Shown: positions 45,640-57,018, counted from the first letter of the stretch. The stretch: 64,000 bases of DNA from an uncultured Mucispirillum sp. (GCA_944324495.1 CALUWN010000010.1:1-64000), one strand, 5' to 3'. Numbers and translations: made by a program. Notes: generated from the sequence alone by a model not told the origin.

Positions 45640-47565
45640 TTAAACTCTAAATTGTTCAATAAGTTTTTTCAAGCGTTCTGTACGCTGCTGCATATGGCTT
45701 ACAGTTTTATTTACTTCGTTAACTGCTGCATTACTTTCTTCAATACCTGCTGCCACAACCTGAGCATTATCAACTACACTCTGAATTGTTACATACTGGT
45801 CTGATACAGACTGAGATACAGGCTGCATTTCTGTATATAAGTTTGTTACACTTTCAACAGCTTTTTTGATTTCGCCTGTAACATCTTGAATATTAGTTGC
45901 TCCTTCCTGTACACTGCCAACGGATTTTTCCATAGCACTAGCTGCATTTTCTGAGTCTTTTAATAACTCATTAATAATGCTTTCAACTTCACCTATGGCG
46001 TGCTGAGTCCTTTCTGCAAGTTTTCTAACTTCATCTGCAACTACAGCAAAACCACGTCCTGCTTCTCCTGCACGAGCCGCTTCAATAGCCGCATTTAATG
46101 CAAGCAGGTTAGTTTGGTTTGCAATATCATTTATCACATTTAAAATATTACCAATCTGAGATGAGCTTTCATTTAAATGATGTATTGTCTCAGCAAGTGA
46201 TACGGTATCTTTTTCTATAGACCCCATATCCTTACTTACTTCATCTAAGTTATTTGCTTCTTTTCTAGTTGTATTTGCTGTAGTTTCTAAAAACTCCATA
46301 TTTGTTTCTAATGCATCGCTTGTGGATTTGGAAATATTGCTGATTTGCCCCATACCTTCCACCATATCTGATACCTGCTCTGCTTGAGAATCAAATGTTG
46401 TTGAAAGTTCTTCCATAGTAGCTGCAAGCTCATTATTGCTTGAGGCAACTTCTTCAATAGAATCCCTAACCTCTTTAATAATATGCTCCATAGATGCAAT
46501 GAATGAGTTTACTGCTGATGCAATCTTGCCTAATTCATCATCAGTATTAACTTCTACTCTTACAGTTAAGTCGTTACTTTCAGCAGCTGAAGTGATACGT
46601 TTTTGGAAAACTGTTAAAGTATTTAATGAACGCCTTAATGTAAAAAGTATTACACCAAGTGACACTACAAGCAACACAAGACCAAATATGATACTTTGAA
46701 GTGCAACTTTTCTAATTTCTTTAACTACAAGATTTTCACTGATTGCATATAATATATACATATCATAGCTTGGTAATTTATGTACAGCACCAAGCCTTTC
46801 TTCACCAGCTCTGCTAATATATGGCACTGTTTGTGTATCATCTATTTGTCCTGCAATAACACCTTTAATATGGTCACTTAATTCTTTAGAAAAGCTTTGC
46901 TCTGCTGTCTTTAAAGCTAATTGTGGCTCAAGTGAAGCAATAATTTTAGTATCGTTTTCCATTAAATAAAATTTACCGTCAACTTTTTCATTACCCATAT
47001 CTTTAAACATTGTATTAAAGTTAAGATAAACATCAAAAGTAACTACACCTTCTATTCCATCTTGTGTTTTTACAGGATAACTTAATGTAACACATGGAAA
47101 ATCAGGATTAACCTTATCTATATATGCTTTTGAAATATATATTCCATTGTGTTTTCTTGCTTCTTTATACCAGTTTTCATTTCTATGGTCGTAATCTCCA
47201 CCAAGAGAAATATTGCTGGTATTAATCATCACCCCATCATCAAATGCAATAATAATACTTGAAATACCTACTGCATCTCTTGTTTCATCAAGAATACTTC
47301 CATAGCGTTCTGCAATATCTTTTGTAGTATCACCATTTACTGATTTTGCAAACATAATTAAACCTGAAGTATCTTTGTTTAATTCTTTTGCAATAAGCGA
47401 AGAAATATTTTTTGCTACCCTGTTTTGAAAATTTTTGTACAGTGCTAAGTAATTATTATACATACTAAAATAGTTAAATAATATTACCACTATTACAGTG
47501 ATAGTCAGTACTAATGCAGAAGCTATTAAAAGCTTTGCTCTTAGTGTTAATTTTGATAAACTCAT
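45640..47565 (-). CDS. dCache_1-type methyl-accepting chemotaxis protein
   Basis: 641 residues with helices at about 10-32 and 280-305. The Cache signature [11 protein letters not shown] and the segment P-C-V-T-L-S-Y-P-V suggest amino-acid or organic-acid sensing, but no clear amine motif can be confirmed. HAMP and a standard signalling tip ([12 protein letters not shown]) follow. AGGAAGGG precedes the ATG. A TTGACA/TATAGG promoter lies at 47611-47639. Paralogous to the downstream receptor. Confidence 0.96.
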   Translation of the reverse strand: MSLSKLTLRAKLLIASALVLTITVIVVILFNYFSMYNNYLALYKNFQNRVAKNISSLIAKELNKDTSGLIMFAKSVNGDTTKDIAERYGSILDETRDAVGISSIIIAFDDGVMINTSNISLGGDYDHRNENWYKEARKHNGIYISKAYIDKVNPDFPCVTLSYPVKTQDGIEGVVTFDVYLNFNTMFKDMGNEKVDGKFYLMENDTKIIASLEPQLALKTAEQSFSKELSDHIKGVIAGQIDDTQTVPYISRAGEERLGAVHKLPSYDMYILYAISENLVVKEIRKVALQSIIFGLVLLVVSLGVILFTLRRSLNTLTVFQKRITSAAESNDLTVRVEVNTDDELGKIASAVNSFIASMEHIIKEVRDSIEEVASSNNELAATMEELSTTFDSQAEQVSDMVEGMGQISNISKSTSDALETNMEFLETTANTTRKEANNLDEVSKDMGSIEKDTVSLAETIHHLNESSSQIGNILNVINDIANQTNLLALNAAIEAARAGEAGRGFAVVADEVRKLAERTQHAIGEVESIINELLKDSENAASAMEKSVGSVQEGATNIQDVTGEIKKAVESVTNLYTEMQPVSQSVSDQYVTIQSVVDNAQVVAAGIEESNAAVNEVNKTVSHMQQRTERLKKLIEQFRV

Positions 47566-47610
47566 TTCCCTTCCTCTACAAAATAATTTTATTATTTGTA
47601 ACTATGTATG

Positions 47611-47639
47611 CCTATATAACATTATAAAAAGATTGTCAA
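47611..47639 (-). promoter_or_regulatory. Promoter of the upstream chemoreceptor gene
   Basis: On the minus strand, TTGACA (47639-47634), 17-bp spacer, TATAGG (47616-47611), 46 bp before the ATG. It shows vegetative rather than sigma-28 spacing. Confidence 0.5.
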
Positions 47640-47693
47640 TTACAATTATTATGTAAACTTAATTTTATAAAATTACATGCTTTTAGAAAGTGA

Positions 47694-48758
47694 TTAACCC
47701 CGTCTGAATTTATCTAAAGTCATAAGGATTTGAGCCAGTGCTTTATAAAGATTTTCTGGTATTTCCTCATCTACTTCGCAGGAATTATATAATGTTCTTG
47801 CAAGTGGTGGGTCTTCTACTATTTTTACTCCACTTTGCTTTGCTATCTCTTTTATTTTTAAAGCCATAAGCCGCTGCCCTTTAGCTACTACTTTTGGTGC
47901 TCTGTCTATTTCCATATCATATCTTATTGCAACAGCATAATGGGTAGGGTTTGTAATAACCACATCAGATTTTGGTACTTCCTCTATCATACGCTGCCTT
48001 GCTGCTTCCCTTTGAGCCTGCCTGATACGGTTTTTAACGATTGGGTCCCCTTCCATTTGTTTATATTCTTCTTTTACTTCCTGCTTTGTCATCTTTAAAT
48101 CTTCATTATGCTGCCATTTTTGATATGCGTAATCTGCAATACCAATTACAAGCACTAAAACAGCTACACGTATTGATACATCAAATACTAAATGGCCTAA
48201 ATATACCATTTGGTCTCTATAATCTGCATCAGTCATTCTAACAATTGTTGTTAGCTCTTCCTGAACTAAATACCATGCATATGCTGTTAAAACAAATATT
48301 TTTAATATTGATTTAATAAGCTCTACTATTTTACGTTTATTAAAAAAGGTTTTCATAAAATTTGCAAAAAAATTCAGCTTATCAAATTTTGGTTCAATTG
48401 CTTTTGTAGATATCATAAAGCCTACTTGATAAGCATTGATAGCTATTGCCAGCACGAATAATAATGCAAAAATAGGAAGAGTTACTTTGGCAGTAAACTC
48501 AATCAAAAATAAAAATATATCAACAGCAGAATCCTGAGTAACTGTAAAATTATTAAATTTAAAAAATTCTTCAACTAAATCTTCAAAGTTATCAAGCATA
48601 TATGGCACATATAAATACATAGCGGCAATAGCAGCCACAAGCATAATACCAGAAGAAAAGTCCATACTTTTTGCAACATTACCATCTTTTCGTGCATCAT
48701 CTTTTTTCTTGGCTGTGGCTTCTTCACTCTTTTCTGCGCCGTCTTGATTTTCTGCCAT
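47694..48758 (-). CDS. flhB: Flagellar export switch protein FlhB
   Basis: 354 residues with four membrane helices and the self-cleavage motif N270-P-T-H in the cytoplasmic domain. Cleavage there switches export from rod/hook to filament substrates. Starts 23 bp after fliR. Confidence 0.98.
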   Translation of the reverse strand: MAENQDGAEKSEEATAKKKDDARKDGNVAKSMDFSSGIMLVAAIAAMYLYVPYMLDNFEDLVEEFFKFNNFTVTQDSAVDIFLFLIEFTAKVTLPIFALLFVLAIAINAYQVGFMISTKAIEPKFDKLNFFANFMKTFFNKRKIVELIKSILKIFVLTAYAWYLVQEELTTIVRMTDADYRDQMVYLGHLVFDVSIRVAVLVLVIGIADYAYQKWQHNEDLKMTKQEVKEEYKQMEGDPIVKNRIRQAQREAARQRMIEEVPKSDVVITNPTHYAVAIRYDMEIDRAPKVVAKGQRLMALKIKEIAKQSGVKIVEDPPLARTLYNSCEVDEEIPENLYKALAQILMTLDKFRRG

Positions 48759-48781
48759 ACTCTACTCGTAACCTTTTATGG

Positions 48782-49573
48782 CTAGCCGCCAGCTAAACCA
48801 TTAATCTCAAAAAATTTCTTAATCTGCCTAAAATATTCAAATATTACTTTTTCATATGTAATATAAAAAAACTGCATTGAAGCAATAAGCACTAAAGCAC
48901 CAATTGTTATTTTTACAGGGAAACCTATTACCATAATATTCATCTGCGGAACTAATTTTGCAAGTATTCCCATAATAACGTTTGTTACCATTAATGCTAT
49001 AAATACAGGAGCAGTAATCTGGATTGCAATTATAAATATTTTAATAAAAGTAGTTATTACATACATCATAGCATCTTTTGTAACGGTAAAATCACCAACA
49101 GGCATATAATCAAATGACTGAGTAACTGCACGCATAAAAATATGATGCCCTGAAATTGCAAGAAAAATTAAAGTACCTAAAATATTATATACCTGACCAG
49201 AATATGAAACGTTTGCATTTGTAGTAGGGTCTATAACACTAACCATACTAAAGCCCATTTGATAGTCCACTAAATAACCACCAAGCTGTAAACCAGTAAA
49301 AAGCAGACTTGTCATACCACCAATACATACACCTATTAATATTTCTTTAGTAACAGAGATTACAAGCCATAAAAGGTTTGGGTCTGTAATTGTAACAGGT
49401 GTTACAACAGGTAAAAGTAATAATGATATAATAAGGGTTAAAATCATACGTACCTGATTATTAAGTGAGGTACTGCTAAATATGGGAGCAGTAAAAAATA
49501 TACCACCCATACGCATTATTATTAAAAAGTATGTTAAAAGTCTTGATGGCTCAAAAAGATTTTCAAACCCCAT
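48782..49573 (-). CDS. fliR: Flagellar export protein FliR
   Basis: 263 residues, six hydrophobic helices and the FliR pattern R-(M/I)-G-G-I-F-F-T-A-P near the start. Part of the export channel with FliP and FliQ, which are not in the window. It begins 10 bp after the amidase gene. Confidence 0.96.
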   Translation of the reverse strand: MGFENLFEPSRLLTYFLIIMRMGGIFFTAPIFSSTSLNNQVRMILTLIISLLLLPVVTPVTITDPNLLWLVISVTKEILIGVCIGGMTSLLFTGLQLGGYLVDYQMGFSMVSVIDPTTNANVSYSGQVYNILGTLIFLAISGHHIFMRAVTQSFDYMPVGDFTVTKDAMMYVITTFIKIFIIAIQITAPVFIALMVTNVIMGILAKLVPQMNIMVIGFPVKITIGALVLIASMQFFYITYEKVIFEYFRQIKKFFEINGLAGG

Positions 49574-49583
49574 AACTCTCTAC

Positions 49584-51395
49584 CTAATAATTATTGTATT
49601 TAGATATATACTCTTTTAAACCTTCATATATACCTTTTGCAACTTTCTTTCTATAAGCTGATGATTTTAATTTAGAAGCATCTTCACTGTTAGAAATAAA
49701 CCCAGTTTCCACTAAAATAGCAGGCATTGTAGCACCAACAAGTACATAAAACGGCGCCTGTTTTACTCCTAAATTTTGTTTTTTAGAAGCATTTACACTT
49801 TTTACTAAATTGCTTTGCACAGAACCTGCCAGCGAAACAGATTCTTCTAATTTTGAATATTTTAAAATATCTTTTAATATTCCCTGTAAATCAGATATTG
49901 ATTTTGTAGTTGCTTGGTTTTCAAGTGCTGCCACTTCCAATGCTGCTCTATCATTTGTTACGTTAAACACAAATGTTTCAAGCCCTGATGCAGCTTTATT
50001 CTTTGCAGCATTAGCGTGTATTGATACAAAAATATCTGCCTTTAATTTATTTGCAATAGCTGTTCTTTCTTCTAAAGGTATAAAAATATCTTTATCTCTT
50101 GTTAAGTGAATATTTAATTCTGGGTCTGCTTTTAAATATTCATAAAGATATTTACTAATTTCAAGTACAATATCTTTTTCACGCATACCGTTATATACTG
50201 CTCCCGGGTCTTTTCCTCCGTGTCCCGGGTCTATAACTATTGTCCTGATTTTAAGCCCTAATGCTGCACCTAAAGTTATATCATTAGGTAAATCGTTAGG
50301 GCCTTTCACTTTCATATTATCTTGCGTTGCTTGTTTTTTAGGTGCATTCTTATCATTTTGTGCCACAATAGCAGGAGTTCGTTTTACTTCCTTCTTACGC
50401 TGCTCATTAAACACATCCACAACTATTCTACTTGGGTTACTCATTTGAAATACTGTAAAATCTTTCACATTTTCAGAATCAAGCACAACCCTTGTTCGTT
50501 TTTCCTGTGGGTGATACCCAAGGCGTACAGCACTTAAAAGCCCGTCTTTAATAGATAAATTTCTTGATACATTACCACCAAGTATGGAATTATTAATATC
50601 AATTGTAAGGCGTGGTGGCTTATGAAGTGCAGCATCTGCCTTTAACCAGTGGCTTGAATATTCTGCATTGTTTGATAAATCTATAACTATCCTTGTATAA
50701 TCTTTATCTGAAAAATACCTGATACCATGAACGTTTACAGTTTTTCCAGAAGCTGTAGCCCCTGAATCCTGCCCAGCAGAAACTGATACCACATCTTCAT
50801 CATCTTCTTCTGCAATATTTTTTACAGGCTTTCTTTCTGGCTCTTTCACTGGCTCTTTTACTGGAGTATTCTGAGCTGTTTGAGGGCGTGTAATTGTTGA
50901 GCGGTTATTAGTGCCAAGGCTGGCAAGTTTTTTTTCTGCCTCTTTTGCTTCACTGCTTTGAGGGTGCTTTTGCATTAATTTATTAAGTGTAAATTTGGCC
51001 GAAGTAGTATCACGCTTCATAATAAATACATCGGCACTTTCTAAGTATGCACGCCTTGCAGCAGGTGAAGAAAAGGCACTTTGTACCATACGGTAGTAAT
51101 TAAGTGATTTTTCTAAATCAGTCTGCATATTAAAACGTTCATATGCTCTGCGATAGGAACGGGCAGCACCAAGCAGTGCATCATCTGCATTTCTGCCTGA
51201 GGGATTATCTGCATACATTTTATAAAATTTATCACCAATAGTAGTATATGATTTTCTACCTATCTGGCTTGTTTTATCAAGCAGTGTTAAATCCTTATAC
51301 ATATCATCAATGCTTGAAGCATAAGAAAATACACTTAATAATAAAAGCCAAAATACCACATATATTGATGGTTTTTTTATAATATTTTTAAACAT
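49584..51395 (-). CDS. N-acetylmuramoyl-L-alanine amidase with AMIN domain
   Basis: 603 residues: signal peptide (about 1-26), a tetratricopeptide-like helical part (30-150), a low-complexity Pro/Glu linker, an AMIN domain (about 215-330) and a C-terminal Amidase_3 domain (about 375-600). The zinc motifs are I-D-P-G-H-G-G-K-D-P-G, the Glu of R-E-K-D-I and S-I-H-A-N-A; V-E-T-G-F-I-S-N supplies the second catalytic Glu. It cleaves the peptide stem from peptidoglycan in the periplasm, usually at septa. Co-directional with fliR, so it may also serve flagellar insertion; that is inferred. Confidence 0.95.
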   Translation of the reverse strand: MFKNIIKKPSIYVVFWLLLLSVFSYASSIDDMYKDLTLLDKTSQIGRKSYTTIGDKFYKMYADNPSGRNADDALLGAARSYRRAYERFNMQTDLEKSLNYYRMVQSAFSSPAARRAYLESADVFIMKRDTTSAKFTLNKLMQKHPQSSEAKEAEKKLASLGTNNRSTITRPQTAQNTPVKEPVKEPERKPVKNIAEEDDEDVVSVSAGQDSGATASGKTVNVHGIRYFSDKDYTRIVIDLSNNAEYSSHWLKADAALHKPPRLTIDINNSILGGNVSRNLSIKDGLLSAVRLGYHPQEKRTRVVLDSENVKDFTVFQMSNPSRIVVDVFNEQRKKEVKRTPAIVAQNDKNAPKKQATQDNMKVKGPNDLPNDITLGAALGLKIRTIVIDPGHGGKDPGAVYNGMREKDIVLEISKYLYEYLKADPELNIHLTRDKDIFIPLEERTAIANKLKADIFVSIHANAAKNKAASGLETFVFNVTNDRAALEVAALENQATTKSISDLQGILKDILKYSKLEESVSLAGSVQSNLVKSVNASKKQNLGVKQAPFYVLVGATMPAILVETGFISNSEDASKLKSSAYRKKVAKGIYEGLKEYISKYNNY

Positions 51396-51493
51396 TTACA
51401 CCTGATTTATATTATACTTTAACATTCTATTCTATCAATGATAAATGAAAATATCAATATTTATTGTAAAAATATCATTAAATAACTTCAAGA

Positions 51494-54301
51494 TTAGTTA
51501 AGTTTGCTTTTTAAGTATTTGCCAGTGTATGATTTTTCACACTTCACACAGTCTTCCACAGTGCCTTCAAACACTATGTTTCCACCACCATCGCCACCTT
51601 CTGGACCTAAATCTATTATATAATCAGCACATTTTATAACATCTAGATTATGCTCAATAATTACAACAGTATTGCCGCCATCTCTTAAACGCATAAATAT
51701 TTTTATTAACTTATTAATATCATCAAAATGAAGCCCTGTGGTTGGTTCATCAAAAAGATATAATGTTTTTCCTGTGGAGCGTTTCATCAACTCTTTCGCA
51801 AGTTTTACACGCTGAGCTTCCCCACCTGATAAGGTAGTTGCAGGCTGGCCAAGTTTAATATAACCTAAGCCCACATCTCTTAAGACATCCAGCTTGCTTT
51901 TAAGTTTTGGTATATTATCAAAAAATTCCGCAGCCTGATTAACTGTCATCTCCAAAACTTCTGCAATATTTTTGCCTTTATATGTAATATCTAATGTATC
52001 TCTATTATATCTTGAGCCTTGGCAGGTATCACATTTTACATACATATCTGGCAGAAAGTGCATTTCTATTTCAATGTAGCCTTCCCCTTGGCATACTTCA
52101 CATCTGCCGCCTTTTTTATTAAAAGAAAACCTGCCTGCATTATACGCTCTTTTTTTGGCTTCTGCTGTCATGGCAAAAAGTTCCCTAATATCTTTAAAAA
52201 TATCCGTATATGTTACAGGGTTACTGCGGGGTGTTCTGCCTATTGGTGACTGGTCTATATCTATTACCTTATCAATATGCTCTACACCTGTAATCATCTT
52301 ATGCTCGCCTACAGTATAAGCTGAGCCGTATAACTGTTTCATAAGTTCTGGGTATAAAATATCTAATATTAATGTAGATTTACCAGAGCCACTTACTCCT
52401 GTAACGCAGGTCATAAGCCCCAATGGGATAGATACATTTATGTTTTTAAGGTTATGCTGCCTTGCACCTTTTATTGATATTACTTTATTTTTATTAACCT
52501 TATGGCGTTCTTTTGGCACTTCAATTTTAAGCCTGCCTGAAAGATAGCCACCAGTTAATGATTTTTCTGAATGGATAAGTTCCTGTGGTGTGCCTTGAAA
52601 AACTACTTCACCACCTTTTCTGCCTGCTCCTATTCCCATATCTATAATCTGGTCGCACTGCATGATAGTATCTTCATCATGCTCAACCACAATAACGCTG
52701 TTGCCTATATCTCTTAAATTTTTCAGTGTTGCTATAAGCATATCATTATCTCTTTGGTGCAGCCCAATAGATGGTTCATCTAAAACATAAAGTACACCTG
52801 TAAGCCCTGAGCCAATTTGGGTAGCAAGGCGAATACGCTGAGCCTCCCCACCTGATAAAGTGGAAGCTTTCCTATCCATTGTAATATAATCAATACCCAC
52901 ATCGTTTAAAAAGTGAAGACGTCTTAAAATTTCTTTAATAATCTTATCTGCCACCTCTTTTTTAAACCCTTCAAACCTAAGAGATGAGAAAAATTCAATC
53001 GCCTTAGTAATATTAAACTTAGCAACTTCAGCAATATTAAGCCCATTTATTTTTACAGATAAACTTTCGCTTTTAAGCCTTGAGCCATGGCAGGTATCAC
53101 ATGGCTTAAATGTCATATATTTTTTTGCTGTTTCTATTTCACTTATAATGCCAGAAGATAACATCTGCTGCAGCTCACCAATTACACCATTAAACTCTTT
53201 TTCATAAAAAACTTTTTTATCACCTTTAAATGTAAAAAGCTCTAATGGTTCTTCCACACCGTATAAAATAATATCCTTATGTTTTTGCGGAAGTTTTGAC
53301 CATGCAGCATTTAAATCAATATTATACTTCGCTGAAAGTGCGTTTAATATATTATAAAAGTGGAAGTTATCATACTGCTCCCATACTTTTACAGCACCTT
53401 CTCTTATACTTTTATTTTTATCAGGTATTATAGCACTTTCATCAAATACAGAACGTTCACCAATACCTTCGCATTCTGGGCAGGCTCCAAATGGGTTATT
53501 AAATGAAAAAATACGCGGCTCAACTTCTGCAATACTTATGCCGCAGTCAATACAGGCAAATTTTTCACTGTATAATTTTTTCTCGCCATTACATATGATT
53601 TCCACTAAACCTTGGGCGTGTTTTAAAGCTATTTCCACAGAATCTGTTAAACGCCTTGCTATATCATCTTTTAATATAATCCTGTCAACTGATATGGAAA
53701 CATCATGCTTTATATTTTTATCAAGCTCTATTTCATCTTCAAGACGCATGCTTTCCCCATCCACATAAGCACGCACAAACCCAGCTTTTAGCATATCTTT
53801 AAAATATTTTTTAAACTCACCTTTTTTACCTCGCACAACAGGTGCTAATATTTCAACTTTAGTGCCTTGTGGATTTGAAAGTACATCATCTACTATTTTC
53901 TGTACCGTAAATGACTCTATCTGCTTATTACAGCTTGGGCAGTATACATCACCAACTCTAGCGTATAAAAGCCTCATATAATCATATATTTCTGTAATAG
54001 TTCCAACTGTAGAACGTGGGTTTTTGCTGATTGATTTTTGCTCAATACTAATAGCAGGGGATAGATACTCTATTGTATCTACATCTGGTTTTTCCATTAA
54101 TTCTAAAAACTGCCTTGCATAAGAAGAAAGCGATTCCACATACCGTCTTTGACCTTCAGCATATAAAGTATCAAAAGCTAAAGTTGATTTACCTGAACCA
54201 CTTACGCCTGTTATTACAACTAAAGAATTTTTTGGTATATCTAAATCTATATTTTTAAGGTTATGCTGCCTTGCTCCACGTATAATTATATTATTCTTCA
54301 T
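51494..54301 (-). CDS. uvrA: Excinuclease ABC subunit A
   Basis: 935 residues with two ABC modules: Walker A G-V-S-G-S-G-K-S-T twice, signatures L-S-G-G-E-A-Q-R twice, Walker B L-D-E-P-S and F-D-E-P-T. There are two zinc fingers (C-P-S-C region and the C-E-V-C...C-D-T-C group). It recognises bulky DNA lesions for nucleotide excision repair. Monocistronic in appearance. Confidence 0.99.
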   Translation of the reverse strand: MKNNIIIRGARQHNLKNIDLDIPKNSLVVITGVSGSGKSTLAFDTLYAEGQRRYVESLSSYARQFLELMEKPDVDTIEYLSPAISIEQKSISKNPRSTVGTITEIYDYMRLLYARVGDVYCPSCNKQIESFTVQKIVDDVLSNPQGTKVEILAPVVRGKKGEFKKYFKDMLKAGFVRAYVDGESMRLEDEIELDKNIKHDVSISVDRIILKDDIARRLTDSVEIALKHAQGLVEIICNGEKKLYSEKFACIDCGISIAEVEPRIFSFNNPFGACPECEGIGERSVFDESAIIPDKNKSIREGAVKVWEQYDNFHFYNILNALSAKYNIDLNAAWSKLPQKHKDIILYGVEEPLELFTFKGDKKVFYEKEFNGVIGELQQMLSSGIISEIETAKKYMTFKPCDTCHGSRLKSESLSVKINGLNIAEVAKFNITKAIEFFSSLRFEGFKKEVADKIIKEILRRLHFLNDVGIDYITMDRKASTLSGGEAQRIRLATQIGSGLTGVLYVLDEPSIGLHQRDNDMLIATLKNLRDIGNSVIVVEHDEDTIMQCDQIIDMGIGAGRKGGEVVFQGTPQELIHSEKSLTGGYLSGRLKIEVPKERHKVNKNKVISIKGARQHNLKNINVSIPLGLMTCVTGVSGSGKSTLILDILYPELMKQLYGSAYTVGEHKMITGVEHIDKVIDIDQSPIGRTPRSNPVTYTDIFKDIRELFAMTAEAKKRAYNAGRFSFNKKGGRCEVCQGEGYIEIEMHFLPDMYVKCDTCQGSRYNRDTLDITYKGKNIAEVLEMTVNQAAEFFDNIPKLKSKLDVLRDVGLGYIKLGQPATTLSGGEAQRVKLAKELMKRSTGKTLYLFDEPTTGLHFDDINKLIKIFMRLRDGGNTVVIIEHNLDVIKCADYIIDLGPEGGDGGGNIVFEGTVEDCVKCEKSYTGKYLKSKLN

Positions 54302-54359
54302 ATATTTTTAGCAGTAAACTGCCTTTTACTCCTTATATTAAAATTTCTTATATATTAAA

Positions 54360-55898
54360 TTAATCTAATGCGTTGGCGTTTTTAAGGCTTATCCATGCTA
54401 CTTCGCCATATTTTTCATCATAGTAAAATACCATATTATCCATTGGCTCTTTTACCACTGCCCCCACATTATAAAACATTACTGTAACGCCTTCAAAAAC
54501 TTTATTTTTTACTTTCATTCTAGGGTTTTTAGCTTTATTTTCTTTAATAAGCCTTGCTTCTCTTGTATCAAGCTCTTTAATTAAATCATTAAGAGAAGCT
54601 TTTACTTCCTGCATTTTTATTATTTTTGGGTGGTTTGCTATTTTTGGTCTTTTTAAATTAAACCTAGATAAAGCAGTATCAACCCGCTCAATTGTTTCTT
54701 GAATACGTGCTTTTTCTCTGCGTAATTTTTCAAGCTCAAACTCAATATAATATTTCATACCAAGTATTACATTAAATTTTGAATTACCGTTTGTACCAAG
54801 CTGTTTTACAGAAATATCTTGAAATGCACGGATAAGACCACCTGCAATAATACCATCACCATTCATAGCATCTATTTTTACACCTGCAAAAAGCTCGCAG
54901 TTAAAAGCATATTTCCGTATTTCTATACTTTCTTTTGCATATACTTTTGCCTTTTCTGCATAACCTATAATAGCAGAGCCGCCAGCCCTAATAAGCCCAG
55001 AACCAGAACACTTTATACCAGTTCTTAAAATAACATTGCCCTTTGCAATTATTTCGCAATCCTGACATATGCCGTCAACAAGTATATGCTTTTCAGCTTC
55101 TATGGTAAACCCAGAAAGTACATCGCCTTTTATATGAACTGAGCCATTAAAACGAATGTTTCCTGTAGAATAGTCCACATTACCTTTTACCATATATACA
55201 GGGTAAACCCCAAGGCGTTTGTTACCAAAATCAACATAACCATCTGTTGTAGCTGTAAAAATAGTACCTGCCTCATTAACTGTAGCACCATCACCGGGAA
55301 GTATTACAATATCTTTAGCTGGTATTGGTGTTACTTCTTCACCTTTAATATTTCTACCGCGGCTGCCTTGGATTGCTGGTTTTTTTGTGATTAATACATC
55401 ACCTTTTTCAACCATTACTATATTATCAAGGTTTTTAAAGTCTACCTTACCGTCTTTGATTTTTGGTTTTTTATCTGCCGTTCCAAAATGAAGTGTTATC
55501 TCTGCATCTTTCCCCATAGTAGGACGTATGCCTTCTGCAACAACTTCATTTTCAATAACTTCGCCATCTGCAAACCTGTGAAAAAGACCGTTTATCTGTT
55601 CTTTATCAATATTTTCAATTTCTTCGTTATGCAAATATTCCATTACTTCTTCTAAAGTATGCATTTTCCCTTCATTTAGTGCTGGGTACATAAATAAAAA
55701 CCCAGTAAATGCACCCTCATCGGTAGTTATAAATACTTTAGAATCCTGTATTTTTTCCACACAGTGAAATATTATTGTAGCACGCTCTTCACTACCGCCT
55801 TCTATTTCATATTCATTAGGGCGAAGATTATATATTTTATTACAAATATCTCTTGCATGCTCTTGAGGCTTTGATGCCTTTACTACTATCTTATCCAT
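54360..55898 (-). CDS. FapA-family (DUF342) protein
   Basis: 512 residues matching the DUF342 layout: an N-terminal alpha/beta part (1-150), a right-handed beta-helix with repeated polar turns (about 170-390; e.g. G-S-V-H-I-K-G-D-V-L, A-K-G-N-V-I-L-R), and a C-terminal coiled-coil and beta part. Homologues such as FapA are linked to flagellar placement and polymer-like scaffolding in several bacteria. It overlaps the kinase gene by 8 bp. Confidence 0.88.
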   Translation of the reverse strand: MDKIVVKASKPQEHARDICNKIYNLRPNEYEIEGGSEERATIIFHCVEKIQDSKVFITTDEGAFTGFLFMYPALNEGKMHTLEEVMEYLHNEEIENIDKEQINGLFHRFADGEVIENEVVAEGIRPTMGKDAEITLHFGTADKKPKIKDGKVDFKNLDNIVMVEKGDVLITKKPAIQGSRGRNIKGEEVTPIPAKDIVILPGDGATVNEAGTIFTATTDGYVDFGNKRLGVYPVYMVKGNVDYSTGNIRFNGSVHIKGDVLSGFTIEAEKHILVDGICQDCEIIAKGNVILRTGIKCSGSGLIRAGGSAIIGYAEKAKVYAKESIEIRKYAFNCELFAGVKIDAMNGDGIIAGGLIRAFQDISVKQLGTNGNSKFNVILGMKYYIEFELEKLRREKARIQETIERVDTALSRFNLKRPKIANHPKIIKMQEVKASLNDLIKELDTREARLIKENKAKNPRMKVKNKVFEGVTVMFYNVGAVVKEPMDNMVFYYDEKYGEVAWISLKNANALD

Positions 55899-57018
55899 CT
55901 TTTGGTATCCTAATTAAAAAACAGGTATATGAGCCCAGTTTGGAACGTACTCTAATTGTACCAGAATGAGCCTTTATTATATCCTGTACTACTGCAAGCC
56001 CTAACCCTGTACCCTTTATTTTGCCTGATGTGAAAAATGGTTGGAATAATTTTGAAATATTTTCTTTTGAAATACCTTTACCAGTATCTGCCACAAGAAA
56101 ACTTATATCTTTTCCTGTTCTTTTAATGGAAAGGATAATTCTGCCATTATCACTAACTGCATCAGCAGAGTTATTAAGCAGGTTAAAAAATACTCTAAAG
56201 AGCCTGTTTTTATCTGCCACTATTTCATCATCACTTTTAATTCTAAATTCTATCTGAATATTTGGGCTTTTTGCAAAGGCTTCGCTGTAAAGTTTTAATT
56301 CATTTACAAGTTCATTTATAGAAAATTTTGTTTTATGAAGCACAAGCTTATCTTTTGATAAATCAAGCATATCCGTAGCTAAAATACCAATACGCTTCAT
56401 TTCACTTTTAACAGCTTTTATATATTCATAAATATTGGAGTTTTTATCAATTTCTTCTTCCATAAGCCCAAGATAAACATCTGCAATAGATAATAGGTTT
56501 GAAATATCATGGGCAACTGATGATTTTAAAAGCCCTATTGCCTGTAAATTTTCATTGGCACGCATTTTTGTATAAATATTGTGGCGTTCAATAGCTAATG
56601 CACACTGGGAAGCAATGTATCTTGCAATAGAAACTTCATCTTCATTAAAGTAATCTTCATCTTTATCAGTTAAATTAAAAACGCCTAATATTTTACTGCC
56701 AGCCTTTAAAGGAAGAGCTAAAAATGACTTACTCCCCCTGCCAGATGATGAGCTTTTATTAACAATATATTCTGTACCTGTGCCTGCCACATCACCTACA
56801 ATACCTTGTTTTACAGATAGTGAGTTATGGTTTTGGGCAGCACCTGTGTAGCAGTTAATTGTGAGTGTATCCCAGTCAATAAGCATAATGGAAGCGTTGC
56901 GAACTTTTAAATAATCGCCAGTGATTTTAACAATATCTGGTAGTAAGGTATCAAGCTCCATATTTGAGTTGATTTCTGCCGAAATCTTAATGAGAGCATT
57001 TAATAATTGTCCCTTCAA
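55891..57018 (-). CDS. Soluble GAF-domain histidine kinase
   Basis: 375 residues: GAF domain about 10-150, HisKA with H170 (S-V-A-H-D-I-S-N), N-box N-L-L-N-N-S-A-D-A-V, D-T-G-K-G-I and G-T-G-L-G-L-A. No membrane segment and no receiver nearby. It lies between mqnC (26 bp upstream) and the FapA-like gene (8-bp overlap). It could regulate motility or quinone-related functions; nothing in the sequence decides. Confidence 0.9.
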   Translation of the reverse strand: MKGQLLNALIKISAEINSNMELDTLLPDIVKITGDYLKVRNASIMLIDWDTLTINCYTGAAQNHNSLSVKQGIVGDVAGTGTEYIVNKSSSSGRGSKSFLALPLKAGSKILGVFNLTDKDEDYFNEDEVSIARYIASQCALAIERHNIYTKMRANENLQAIGLLKSSVAHDISNLLSIADVYLGLMEEEIDKNSNIYEYIKAVKSEMKRIGILATDMLDLSKDKLVLHKTKFSINELVNELKLYSEAFAKSPNIQIEFRIKSDDEIVADKNRLFRVFFNLLNNSADAVSDNGRIILSIKRTGKDISFLVADTGKGISKENISKLFQPFFTSGKIKGTGLGLAVVQDIIKAHSGTIRVRSKLGSYTCFLIRIPKDG

